Positions 1 to 7,522 are shown, counted from the stretch's first letter. The stretch: DNA of 64,000 bases from an uncultured Pseudanabaenaceae cyanobacterium (GCA_937927915.1 CALGKB010000002.1:248001-312000); one strand, 5' to 3'. Made by a program: numbers and translations. The notes: generated from the sequence alone by a model not told the origin.

Positions 1-404
1 GTCCCCCTCCTCTGGCTTACACAACCCGTACCAAACGGGCAGGGGCGCGCCTTAACTACTACAACTTTTTTCTGAGACTGCCCAACAGACAGGTAGCGGA
101 ATTACAGTTAGTGTATCCAGAAGGTTTGGGAGGGCTATTTCAAGACGACAGCATCGAAGTATTTGACCGCTTGACGGACAAAAAAATTCCTGTCCAGGAA
201 GTGAGAATCGATCGGGAAGGGCGAGGGGTACGCCTTATCTTTGCAGAGCCAATTCCTGGCACAAGGAAAGAACTGGAGATTCGCATCACAGGTGTCAACA
301 ATCCCCCCCAGCGGGGCATGTACCAGGTAGTAGTACAGGCGTTGGGCACGGAAGCTAATCCCCTGTTTCAAACCCTAGGGCGTTGGTTGGTGGACATAGA
401 CTAA
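1..404 (+). CDS. DUF2808-type protein, 5'-truncated
   Basis: The reading frame is open from base 3 to the TAA, so the gene begins before the window and only about 133 codons are visible. The visible part reads as the core and end of a cyanobacterial DUF2808 protein: a Tyr-Tyr-Asn-Phe-Phe stretch, a Leu-Pro, then VYPEGLGG and a long beta-rich tail ending LGRWLVDID. Members of this family usually carry an N-terminal signal peptide and are thought to be exported; that part is outside the window. A GTG at 111 could look like a start, but the upstream frame continues the family pattern, so it is internal. dapF follows after 6 bp, which suggests cotranscription. Function unknown. Confidence 0.7.
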   Translation, partial: PPPLAYTTRTKRAGARLNYYNFFLRLPNRQVAELQLVYPEGLGGLFQDDSIEVFDRLTDKKIPVQEVRIDREGRGVRLIFAEPIPGTRKELEIRITGVNNPPQRGMYQVVVQALGTEANPLFQTLGRWLVDID

Positions 405-410
405 AAAAGT

Positions 411-1265
411 ATGCAATTTAGCAAGTATCAAGGGCTGGGCAACGACTTTATTTTAGTTGATAATCGGCAGCAGGGGGAATTATTAGTGCCCATGGAGGTT
501 GTCCCCCGCCTATGCGATCGGCATTTTGGTATTGGGGCAGATGGCATCATCTTCCTACTGCAGGAGGGAGAGGGAAGATACAGAATGCGCATCATTAACA
601 GTGATGGCTCCGAACCAGAGATGTGTGGCAATGGCATCAGATGTCTAGCTCAATTCATGCAGGATTTGGGTATTCCCAGCTCTGGCAACCGCTACTTTAT
701 TCAAACCCTCGCAGGGGAGATGGTCGTGGACTGCCAAGAGGGCATGATCACGGTAGATATGGGTGTACCCCGTCTGGTAGCACAAGCAATTCCTACCACT
801 TTGGTTGAGCCTGATCGCCAGGTAATCAATGTGCCACTAGTCCTTCAGACTTCAGCAACGTCAGGGATCGCAAGTACCTGGCAAGTGACCTGTGTCAACA
901 TGGGCAATCCCCACTGTGTCAGCTTTGTCAACGATGTAGATAGTTTACCCCTGGCGGAAATTGGACCCCTGTTTGAGCACCACCCTGCCTTTCCCCAGCG
1001 TGTGAATGCGGAATTTGCCCAAATCCTCGATCGTCACCAGGTAAAGATGCGGGTATGGGAACGAGGGGCAGGAATCACCCTTGCCTGCGGGACAGGCGCC
1101 TGTGCCACAGTGGTAGCGGCAGTATTAAATGGCTTCACCGATCGTGCCTGTGCCGTCCATCTCCCAGGGGGGACATTGAAAATTCATTGGGAGGAGAGCA
1201 GCAACCACGTATTTATGAGTGGTACAGCTACCAAGGTCTTTACAGGGGAAGTGAGTCTAGGATAG
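411..1265 (+). CDS. dapF: Diaminopimelate epimerase
   Basis: Converts LL-diaminopimelate to the meso form, the last step before lysine and the precursor used for peptidoglycan. It is a cofactor-independent racemase in the cytoplasm. The 284-residue length fits the family. The substrate-binding GNDF motif lies near residues 10-13. The two catalytic cysteines are in MCGNGIRC (Cys72) and ACGTGAC (Cys226), so the enzyme looks intact. Related genes of the same route are elsewhere in the window: dapL makes its LL-DAP substrate, lysA uses its product and MurF acts on wall precursors. Its TAG stop directly abuts the stop of the convergent TPM gene, with no base between them. Confidence 0.95.
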   Translation: MQFSKYQGLGNDFILVDNRQQGELLVPMEVVPRLCDRHFGIGADGIIFLLQEGEGRYRMRIINSDGSEPEMCGNGIRCLAQFMQDLGIPSSGNRYFIQTLAGEMVVDCQEGMITVDMGVPRLVAQAIPTTLVEPDRQVINVPLVLQTSATSGIASTWQVTCVNMGNPHCVSFVNDVDSLPLAEIGPLFEHHPAFPQRVNAEFAQILDRHQVKMRVWERGAGITLACGTGACATVVAAVLNGFTDRACAVHLPGGTLKIHWEESSNHVFMSGTATKVFTGEVSLG

Positions 1266-2306
1266 CTACCAACTTCCCGATGCCCCACCCCCAGAGGAAC
1301 TGCCGCCATCGCTAGAACTGCTACCAGAATCATAGTCCGAGGAAGTGTACCTTTCCCTAGGAATGATGTGTGTTTCTACAGAGATGTAGTTACAAAACTT
1401 ACACTCTTTAGTCATTTCCCTCTCCCCTTCAGAGTAAGTAGTGGCTTCCCTGAGAGTGCGGTATGTCGTTTGTACGGTTTTGTTTTGACAACGGGGGCAA
1501 CGACTATAGGAAGAGAAAATCTGGTTATGGGCGACTACCGTGATGTGATGACAATCCTGACACTGAAACAGAGGATATTTCACAGACCCAAGGCTATCTT
1601 CTAGTCTCTGAGCAGGGGTGAGGTGTTCTTCCAAAAGGGCGGGGGTGGGGACTAGTGGCGTTACCCGCTGCGAATTACAGCGACTGCATTTAGGCTTGCG
1701 GTTGACCCAGGCTTGATACACTCCAAATACCGCTCCCCCCGTAGCTAATGTAGCTAACAATACCCAAAATCCCCCTAGAGAAGGCGCAGGGGAAACCTGT
1801 GTAGGCAACTCCAACTCCCGCAGGAGGGCGTCAATTCCCCTTTGCAAGCCACCCCTGTAATTGTTTTCCCGAAATTGGGGCACCATCTGACTGTAGATAA
1901 TATTGCTAGCCCTGCTGTCCCAACTCCGATCGTAGCCCTTACCCATCTCTATACGCACTTGCCGATCCCGTAGGGCTAATAAAACCATCACACCGTCGTT
2001 GCGATACCTGTCCCCAATGCCGTGATGATTGAAGAGATTAGTGCAGTAGGTCTCAAAAGTGCTGTGGCTGGTGTAGTCCCTGTAGGAAGGTAGGGTAACC
2101 AGCATCACTTGAATGCCTGTACGGGCGCGAAAGTTGCGTAAATCTGTGCGTAAAGTTGCCTGTTCGCTAGGGGCTAAAACCCTCGCCAAATCGTTAACAT
2201 GGTCGTCAGTAAGGCTGGGGTAACGTTCCAGGGCAGTAGCAGGAGATAAAATCAACAGAAAACCTAGGAGCGTGCCTATTGATTGCCGCCAGTCAGTGCT
2301 TGCCAT
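1266..2306 (-). CDS. TPM-domain membrane protein with zinc ribbons
   Basis: 346 residues. The N-terminus is a signal peptide (hydrophobic to about residue 25, ending ATALE). A TPM domain follows at about 28-170, with the typical ranges around LTDDHVNDLA, GIQVMLVTLP and NDGVMVLLAL. A single membrane helix lies near 178-200. The part after it has CxxC pairs (KCSRC, CQDC, CPRC, CKFC), which read as zinc ribbons. The tail is a Ser-Gly run ending GGGASGSW, as in YgcG-type proteins. In cyanobacteria one TPM protein, Psb32, helps photosystem II repair, but it lacks this ribbon section, so I do not transfer that name. The product is probably membrane-bound, with the TPM domain outside the cytoplasm or in the lumen. 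Function unknown. Confidence 0.8.
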   Translation of the reverse strand: MASTDWRQSIGTLLGFLLILSPATALERYPSLTDDHVNDLARVLAPSEQATLRTDLRNFRARTGIQVMLVTLPSYRDYTSHSTFETYCTNLFNHHGIGDRYRNDGVMVLLALRDRQVRIEMGKGYDRSWDSRASNIIYSQMVPQFRENNYRGGLQRGIDALLRELELPTQVSPAPSLGGFWVLLATLATGGAVFGVYQAWVNRKPKCSRCNSQRVTPLVPTPALLEEHLTPAQRLEDSLGSVKYPLFQCQDCHHITVVAHNQIFSSYSRCPRCQNKTVQTTYRTLREATTYSEGEREMTKECKFCNYISVETHIIPRERYTSSDYDSGSSSSDGGSSSGGGASGSW

Positions 2307-2384
2307 AGTCAGTGCGGGAACTCTAACACCACCCTAATCGATCGGGAATCCGCCAGAATTAAGAAATGGTTAACTTCTAATTAA

Positions 2385-2588
2385 CAGCAGTTTAATTACA
2401 GCTCCAGGGAAGCAACCACAACACCATCTGCAAACAAGAATTGCAAAACTAAGTATTTCTACTGTGGCAGTATCGAAGATTTAACTATTGACTACTGGCG
2501 GGAATTTGGTATCAAAAGACGTTTCCTAGACACCCCTTCCAAGCGAGTAGTAGCCTGTCACAAATGTAATATGCCCCCTGCCGATTGA
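2385..2588 (+). pseudogene. Small zinc-ribbon-like reading frame without a start codon
   Basis: In the otherwise empty 415-bp gap between the TPM gene and the ArsR-type regulator, one frame stays open for 67 codons and ends in TGA. Its second half looks protein-like: an NC...YFYCG stretch, a charged centre (DYWREFGIKRRF) and an ACHKC pair near the end. Four cysteines in two clusters suggest a small zinc-binding protein. The frame begins just after a TAA at 2382 and has no ATG, GTG or TTG, so it is probably the tail of a decayed gene, or a gene with a rare start. I do not recognise the family. The rest of the gap (2307-2384 and 2589-2696) holds no other coding sequence that I can see. Confidence 0.35.
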
Positions 2589-2696
2589 TTCCATCTACAC
2601 CTCGAATCCAGAAAGCGCAATTTCTATCAGAGAAAGTGAAAGCATGAACAGCCATAGTTCCAAGCAGGGGAGTGTAGAGCAATACTAGTTTCTAGA

Positions 2697-2714
2697 ACTA
2701 TTTAGTGATATAGT
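2697..2714. promoter_or_regulatory. Putative sulfide-regulon operator, arsR-type gene
   Basis: ACTATTTAGTGATATAGT: half-sites ACTAT and ATAGT separated by 8 bp. The centre lies about 17 bp before the regulator's first ATG, a position that suits autorepression. The same 18-bp layout occurs upstream of sqr and of the dioxygenase gene. TATAGT within it could serve as a -10 element. Confidence 0.65.
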
Positions 2715-2721
2715 AATGTAG

Positions 2722-3147
2722 ATGAGTAAATTGCCAGGTGTGATGAAGAGTAGCCTTAGCAGTATCACCAGTACCCTCAATTCTGCCGAAGACTGTAACA
2801 TATCCAAGCTGACTCCAGAAGCGCTGACTCTACTGGCAGACTTTTTCAAGGTTTTATCGGAAGTCAGTCGTCTGCAAATTATCTGCTCCCTCAAGCGCGG
2901 GGCAAAAAACGTCACGGAGATTATGCAGGAAACAGATTTGGGACAAGCGAATGTCTCTAAACACTTGAAAATCCTCACCCAAGCCGGCGTGGTTGCCAGG
3001 GAACAACGGGGAGTCTGCGTTTACTATCGCATTGCTAACCCCTTTCTCTTTGACCTCTGTGACCTCGTCTGTAAAGCCCTTAGTTTGCAAGTGGAACAGC
3101 AAAGTCAACAGGTGCAAGAGTTATCCCAATTGGGGCAAAAAAATTAA
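2722..3147 (+). CDS. ArsR-family regulator, likely persulfide sensor
   Basis: 141 residues with a winged-helix ArsR fold at about 33-120. The recognition helix is around QANVSKHLKIL and the wing around RGVCVYYRI. The classic ELCVCDL metal site is absent. Cys55 sits in IICSLK, matching the first sensing cysteine of the persulfide sensors SqrR and BigR as I recall them. Cys113 and Cys117 lie in the last helix, close to where the second sensing cysteine is expected. Cys25 and Cys99 are extra. The sulfide genes next to it, and the palindrome just before it that is repeated at those genes, point to a repressor relieved by sulfide or persulfide. A Synechocystis ArsR-type repressor (SuoR) beside sqr is a known precedent. 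Start uncertain: the Met at codon 8 is possible. Confidence 0.82.
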   Translation: MSKLPGVMKSSLSSITSTLNSAEDCNISKLTPEALTLLADFFKVLSEVSRLQIICSLKRGAKNVTEIMQETDLGQANVSKHLKILTQAGVVAREQRGVCVYYRIANPFLFDLCDLVCKALSLQVEQQSQQVQELSQLGQKN

Positions 3148-3167
3148 ACGGGGGCAGCAGCTCCCCC
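3137..3167 (-). terminator. Terminator of sqr
   Basis: Five G and five C face each other across an 8-base loop just after the sqr stop. On the minus strand a T-rich run follows. The T run overlaps the end of the convergent regulator gene. Confidence 0.5.
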
Positions 3168-3174
3168 TAGTAGT

Positions 3175-4485
3175 TTAGTAGCGGTGGACTAGTTGATTGA
3201 GGGGCTTAAAGATGTCTGCCTCAAAAGCTGCTCCCTTCAACATCCGATTCCAGTACAACCAGGGCAGAACGTGTACCTTAGCCAAGTACATAGAGTAGCG
3301 CTCCTTGGTGGGATCAAGGGGGAAGGAGGGAGCCAGTTTGCCGTCGTAGGCAAATTCCGCCATGATTGCCGAGTTGTAGCCCGTAATCAGAGGACAGCAG
3401 GTATAACCATCATACCGCGCTGGTAAGGGTTTGCCCCGCATTGCTGCTAGCAGGTTTTCCGCCAGGACAGGGGATTGTTTGCGGGCTGCCGCTGCCGTCT
3501 TGGAAGTAGGTAGAGAAGAAGCATCCCCCAGGGAAAAGACATTGGGATAACGAGTGTGCTGCAGAGTTGCTTTGTCCACATCTACCCAGCCGCCAGGACC
3601 AGCCAAGGGACTTTCCTTGATGAAATTAGGAGCACTCATGGGTGGGGTGACATGGATCATGTCGTAGTGAATGCTGACTTCCTCTACCCCGTTGTCCGTA
3701 GTCACATCAAAGATGGCTTCCTGGGTATCTGCCTTGATCTCCTTGAGGTTGTGCTTGAACTTGACGGTTATGCCCCGCCGTGCCACTATTTGGTCGAGGG
3801 AGGCAGAGTAAGCAGGAACAGCAAACATGCTCCCCCCTGCGGTGCAGAACATAACCTTGGTATTCACACCCACACCGCTCTTGCTCTTGAACCAATCATC
3901 CGCCATATACATAATCTTCTGGGGCGCACCACCGCACTTAATAGGAGTAGCAGGATAGGTGAAAATAGCATTGCCGCCCTTGAACTTGCGAATGGTCTCC
4001 CAGGTATAGGGGGCATAGTCCTTGGAGTAGTTGCTGGTAACACCACCTTTACCGATAGCTTCTTTTAAGCCCTTGATTAAATGCCAGTCAATCTGAATAC
4101 CAGGACAAACAATCAGGTAGTCATACTTGATCACCTGCCCTGCCTCTGTAACCACTTGGTTTTGATCCGGATCAAGTTTAGCCACCTTGGCTTGAATCCA
4201 TTTTGCCCCCCTGGGGATCACGTCCTTCTGGTCGCGCACAAAGTTACCGATCGGAGCAATGCCACCACCAACTAATGTCCATCCAGGTTGGTAGTAATGT
4301 TTGTCCGAGGGTTCAACGATGGCTATGTCTAGCTTACGATCGCGCTTGAGGAGTTGAGCGGCGGCACTAATACCTGCTGCTCCTCCCCCCACAATAACCA
4401 CCTGATGCTTCAGCGGGGGCAGAGGGGCTGTTTCTGCTGGCTTGGAACCTCCTTGGGCTTGATCAATAGTCGATGTTACCGTCAT
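3175..4485 (-). CDS. sqr: Sulfide:quinone oxidoreductase, type II-like
   Basis: Oxidises sulfide and passes electrons to membrane quinones, giving persulfide or zero-valent sulfur; a membrane-associated flavoprotein. It has 436 residues. The FAD-binding VGGGAAGIS is at 32-40 and the second FAD contact (SLGDASS) near 318-324. Cys184 in PIKCGGAPQK and Cys363 or Cys364 in GYTCCPL match the two redox cysteines of the mitochondrial-type (type II) enzymes. Cys127 and Cys214 are further cysteines. The C-terminus is hydrophobic and aromatic (VLPWLYWNRML), as needed to sit on the membrane. It is convergent with the regulator gene and divergent from the dioxygenase gene. A palindrome resembling the regulator's own operator lies 38 bp before its ATG. 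Confidence 0.93.
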   Translation of the reverse strand: MTVTSTIDQAQGGSKPAETAPLPPLKHQVVIVGGGAAGISAAAQLLKRDRKLDIAIVEPSDKHYYQPGWTLVGGGIAPIGNFVRDQKDVIPRGAKWIQAKVAKLDPDQNQVVTEAGQVIKYDYLIVCPGIQIDWHLIKGLKEAIGKGGVTSNYSKDYAPYTWETIRKFKGGNAIFTYPATPIKCGGAPQKIMYMADDWFKSKSGVGVNTKVMFCTAGGSMFAVPAYSASLDQIVARRGITVKFKHNLKEIKADTQEAIFDVTTDNGVEEVSIHYDMIHVTPPMSAPNFIKESPLAGPGGWVDVDKATLQHTRYPNVFSLGDASSLPTSKTAAAARKQSPVLAENLLAAMRGKPLPARYDGYTCCPLITGYNSAIMAEFAYDGKLAPSFPLDPTKERYSMYLAKVHVLPWLYWNRMLKGAAFEADIFKPLNQLVHRY

Positions 4486-4522
4486 TGCTAAACTCGTTAT
4501 TTAGAACACATAATCATTCTGT

Positions 4523-4540
4523 ACCATATTCCCACATAGT
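4523..4540. promoter_or_regulatory. Putative sulfide-regulon operator, sqr side
   Basis: ACCATATTCCCACATAGT. It has the same 5-8-5 layout as the two other sites, with one mismatch in the left half (ACCAT for ACTAT). It lies 38 bp before the sqr start codon, in the divergent region. Confidence 0.55.
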
Positions 4541-4587
4541 TATATTACCCTGCTTTCTAAAGAAATCCTTAAATTTTGGCGTGAGTC

Positions 4588-4616
4588 TTGACAATCGTAA
4601 AAGGTTTAACTATATT
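4588..4616 (+). promoter_or_regulatory. Sigma70-type promoter of the dioxygenase operon
   Basis: TTGACA (4588-4593), 17-bp spacer, TATATT (4611-4616): a near-consensus promoter about 85 bp before the dioxygenase ATG. Its -10 box lies inside the palindrome at 4609-4626, so a bound repressor would cover it. Confidence 0.75.
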
Positions 4617-4626
4617 ACCATATAGT
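4609..4626. promoter_or_regulatory. Putative sulfide-regulon operator, dioxygenase side
   Basis: ACTATATTACCATATAGT: perfect 7-bp arms (ACTATAT and ATATAGT) around 4 bp. It is the best of the three copies and overlaps the -10 box of the promoter. Confidence 0.7.
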
Positions 4627-4700
4627 AATTTAACGGAGTGATGGGAAAGGGTAGAAGGCATTTAGTCTTCTCCCTGTTTTTAAGAGTCTAGGAGGTAGAT

Positions 4701-5393
4701 ATGCTGTTCCGTCAATTGTTTGATTACGAGACTTATACTTACACCTACTTGATTGCTGACCCCCAGACCAAGGAGGCGATGCTGGTGGATAGCGTTCTAG
4801 AGCAGGTTGATCGGGATGTGCAGTTACTCAAGGAGTTGGGGTTGACGTTGCGCTATGCCGTTGAAACTCATGTCCATGCTGATCATATTACGGGGGCAGC
4901 CCGTCTGCGGGAGTTGACTGGTTGTCAAGGGGTTGTACCCAAAGGGGCAGATGTAGCCTGTGCTGATCTTTTCCTGGGTGACGGGGATGTGTTAGAGATG
5001 GGTGCAATTCGCCTAGAGACGATCGCTACGCCTGGGCACACGGATAGTCATGTGGCTTACTTGGTCAATGGAACACACCTGTTGACGGGGGATTCTTTGT
5101 TCATTCGCGGTTGTGGGCGCACGGACTTCCAAAGCGGTGATGCTGGCGCTCTCTACGATGTAGTGATGCAACGTCTGTTCACCCTGCCCGATGAAACTTT
5201 GGTCTACCCTGGGCATGACTATCGCGGGCATACAGTGAGCACGATCGGGGAAGAGAAGATGTTCAATCCTCGCTTCAAAGACCGCACCAGGGAGCAGTTT
5301 ATCGAGTTCATGGCTAATTTGAATCTGCCCGATCCCAAGAAGATTGCTGAAGCTGTACCCGCTAATTTGCAGTGCGGCAAAGTCGCAGCTTAA
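4701..5393 (+). CDS. Persulfide (sulfur) dioxygenase, ETHE1-type
   Basis: Non-heme iron enzyme of the metallo-beta-lactamase fold that oxidises glutathione persulfide to sulfite. 230 residues. The metal motif THVHADH (57-62) is followed by His113 in TPGHTDS and Asp131 in TGDSLF, the expected iron ligands. The GCGRTDFQ stretch (138-144) is typical of ETHE1 dioxygenases rather than glyoxalase II. An AGGAGG ribosome site precedes the ATG by 5 bp. It is the first gene of a plus-strand operon: the rhodanese follows after 12 bp, then the exporter. It would take the persulfide made by the divergently transcribed SQR. Repression by the ArsR-type protein through the operator over its promoter is inferred. 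Confidence 0.92.
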   Translation: MLFRQLFDYETYTYTYLIADPQTKEAMLVDSVLEQVDRDVQLLKELGLTLRYAVETHVHADHITGAARLRELTGCQGVVPKGADVACADLFLGDGDVLEMGAIRLETIATPGHTDSHVAYLVNGTHLLTGDSLFIRGCGRTDFQSGDAGALYDVVMQRLFTLPDETLVYPGHDYRGHTVSTIGEEKMFNPRFKDRTREQFIEFMANLNLPDPKKIAEAVPANLQCGKVAA

Positions 5394-5405
5394 GGGAGGT
5401 AAACT

Positions 5406-5957
5406 ATGACCACAATGGAGCAAAACTTGCGCTTAATCAGTGCAGTGGAACTGAAGCAGAAGCTAGACAATAACCAGGTCCTCCTAATTGATGTGCGGGA
5501 GCCGGGGGAGTTCAGTGCAGAGCGCATTGCGGGGGCAAGATTGATGCCGCTATCTAAGTTCGACCCCAAGCGCATTCCTGATACAGACAAGGAAGTGGTG
5601 CTCTACTGCCGCAGTGGCAAACGATCGGAGATGGCAGCGCAAAAACTTCTGGCAGAAGGTTGGCATTCTGTGACTAACTTGGAAGGGGGAATTACGAGCT
5701 GGAAAGCAGCAGGGTTACCCATCGACAAGGATGCCAATGCGCCTATTAGTTTGATGCGCCAGGTACAGATTGTAGCTGGTTCTCTGGTGTTGGCTGGCAC
5801 AGTTTTGGGTGCTACTCTCAATCCCCGTTTCCTGTTCCTGAGTGGGTTTGTTGGTGCTGGTCTTGTCTTTGCCGGTATCACAGATACCTGTGCATTAGGT
5901 ATGCTGCTATCCAAGTTGCCCTACAATCAAAGAGCGGGTCAGTCGTGGAATTCCTAG
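5406..5957 (+). CDS. Rhodanese with C-terminal DUF2892 membrane anchor
   Basis: Moves a sulfane sulfur atom between persulfides, sulfite and thiosulfate. The 183-residue protein has one rhodanese domain (about 8-108). The catalytic Cys68 is in the loop CRSGKRS, and IDVREPGEF is the usual early motif. Residues 115-170 form a DUF2892 module with two membrane helices (about 121-138 and 142-160), so the rhodanese domain should be tied to the cytoplasmic face of the membrane. That would place it near SQR. A GGAGG ribosome site lies 6 bp before the ATG. The gap to the dioxygenase gene is 12 bp. It probably converts SQR or dioxygenase products to thiosulfate, but direction and acceptor cannot be read from sequence. 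Confidence 0.9.
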   Translation: MTTMEQNLRLISAVELKQKLDNNQVLLIDVREPGEFSAERIAGARLMPLSKFDPKRIPDTDKEVVLYCRSGKRSEMAAQKLLAEGWHSVTNLEGGITSWKAAGLPIDKDANAPISLMRQVQIVAGSLVLAGTVLGATLNPRFLFLSGFVGAGLVFAGITDTCALGMLLSKLPYNQRAGQSWNS

Positions 5958-5990
5958 ATTGCTGGGCACAGATTTCGTCTGATTATGCCT

Positions 5991-6011
5991 AGGGGCTTAT
6001 TGCCCCTTTTT
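5991..6011 (+). terminator. Hairpin with T run between rhodanese and exporter genes
   Basis: AGGGGC, a 5-base loop, GCCCCT, then five T in all: a good rho-independent terminator, 32 bp before the exporter ATG. No clear new promoter is seen after it, so it may lower exporter expression by partial read-through. Confidence 0.65.
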
Positions 6012-6042
6012 CACGTTTTATTTCACAGGGAGAATAGAGTTT

Positions 6043-6861
6043 ATGCGGGAAATTTTGGGCTATATTTTCGCTTCTCTCATAGGTATTTCTTTGGGTCTAA
6101 TTGGGGGTGGGGGGTCCATATTGACTGTACCCGTATTGGTCTATGTCATGGGTGTCAATGCTACTCTAGCAACTGCTTACTCCCTGTTCATTGTCGGTGT
6201 CACTGCTCTGGTGGGTTGTATCACTTATTTCCAAAAGAAGCTGGTTAGCGTGCCGACAGCGATCGTTTTCTCTATTCCTGCTTTTACTTCTGTATTTTTA
6301 GTGCGTAAATTTCTCATCCCTGCTATTCCCAAGGAAATTATTGCCATTGGGGGATTTATGCTGACGCGGGATATTCTGCTGATGCTGGTGTTTGCAGGGT
6401 TGATGATTTTTGCTTCTGTATCCATGATCAAAGATGATAAGGACAAGGAAGGAGAGGCACCTGATGATGAGCAACCCCATGCATTTAATTTGCCCCTCAT
6501 TTTTGGGGAGGGGGTTGTTGTCGGTGCTTTGACAGGGTTAGTAGGTGCAGGGGGGGGATTTATGATCATTCCTGCCCTGGTGCTGTTTGCCAAGTTGCCG
6601 ATGAAAATGGCAGTCGGAACTTCTCTCCTCATTATTGCTGCTAAGTCTTTAATTGGTTTCATTGGCGATGTCACTAATCCCACAGAAGCGATCGATTGGA
6701 ACTTACTGCTCTCCTTTTCTTTTATTGCCTGTGTAGGGATTTTTGTGGGTGCTTATTTATCCACTTTCATCCCTGGTGCTAAACTCAAGAAAGGGTTTGG
6801 CTGGTTTGTGGCAGTCATGGGTGTTTATATCATTGCCAAGGAGCTTTTCTTCGGTAAGTAA
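6043..6861 (+). CDS. TauE/SafE-family sulfite or organosulfur exporter
   Basis: 272-residue integral membrane protein with about eight helices. The two related halves carry the family's glycine motifs: GGGGSILTVPVLVY near residue 20 and GAGGGFMIIPALVL near 170. A charged cytoplasmic loop lies near 130-145. TauE/SafE proteins export small sulfur compounds such as sulfite or sulfoacetate. Next to a dioxygenase that makes sulfite, export of sulfite or thiosulfate is the natural reading, but this is inference. A terminator-like hairpin separates it from the rhodanese gene. A decayed copy of the same gene follows directly, so the pair arose by tandem duplication. Confidence 0.85.
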   Translation: MREILGYIFASLIGISLGLIGGGGSILTVPVLVYVMGVNATLATAYSLFIVGVTALVGCITYFQKKLVSVPTAIVFSIPAFTSVFLVRKFLIPAIPKEIIAIGGFMLTRDILLMLVFAGLMIFASVSMIKDDKDKEGEAPDDEQPHAFNLPLIFGEGVVVGALTGLVGAGGGFMIIPALVLFAKLPMKMAVGTSLLIIAAKSLIGFIGDVTNPTEAIDWNLLLSFSFIACVGIFVGAYLSTFIPGAKLKKGFGWFVAVMGVYIIAKELFFGK

Positions 6862-7458
6862 TGGCACACATTATAGGTTATTTCCCTAGGATTGATGGGC
6901 GGTGGGGGTTTAATTCTCACTGTACCTGTGCTGGTATATGTCGTGGGGGACCACTGCCTATTCCCTCTGTATTGTGGGAATTACTGCTGTAGCTGGTTCT
7001 AGTAGCTATTTACAAAAACGCTTAATTAGTCTGAAAACAGCGATCGTTTTTTCCCTTACCTACCTTTGTCTCTGTCTTCTTGGTGCGGATTCCCAAGGAA
7101 ATTCTACAGTGATGGTAGTTTTTGCCTCTGTCTCTATGATCAGGGACAAGCAGAAGGGGAGCTATCCCTCATCACATAGTGGAAGCGGGCGGTGGTTTTA
7201 TGACCATCCCTGCCTTGGTCACTTTTGCCCAATTACCTATGAAAAAAGCAGTGAGTACTTCTCATTGGCTTTGTGATGATTGGAATTTACTTATTTCTTT
7301 TTTCTTTCTCTTTTATTGTCTGTATAGGTATTTTGGTCGCCTCCTATCTCTCCAATTTCATCTCTGGGGCAAAGTTGCAGAAGGGCTTTGGTTGGTTTGT
7401 GGTGGTCATGGCTGTCTGTAGTCTGTACAAAGAGATCACGGGTTGCAGGGACCCTTGA
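6862..7458 (+). pseudogene. Decayed tandem duplicate of the TauE/SafE exporter
   Basis: The segment matches the intact exporter just upstream in order, but is broken into several frames. First comes a GLMGGGGLILTVPVLVYV-like stretch near 6890-6945. The next frame has AYSLCIVGITAVAG and KTAIVFS, then VVFASVSMIRD. A third has GGGFMTIPALVTFAQLPMKKAV near 7185-7255. The last is the closing part (SGAKLQKGFGWFVVVMAV) near 7345-7415. Compared with the intact gene, about 20 codons between two helices, most of the central loop and the IGDVTNPTEAI region are deleted. Several frameshifts prevent a full product. Similarity remains high in the core, so the decay looks fairly recent. Confidence 0.85.
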
Positions 7459-7482
7459 CTAACTAAAACTAATTAGCAACAA

Positions 7483-7491
7483 TGCTATACT
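7483..7491 (+). promoter_or_regulatory. Extended -10 promoter element before the ABC ATPase gene
   Basis: TG, one base, TATACT, placed 31 bp before the GTG start. The TTGACT at 7455 is too far away (25-bp spacing) to pair with it, so this would act as an extended -10 promoter. Confidence 0.45.
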
Positions 7492-7522
7492 GGCGAATGG
7501 GAATTTTTGCTGGGAACGTGCA

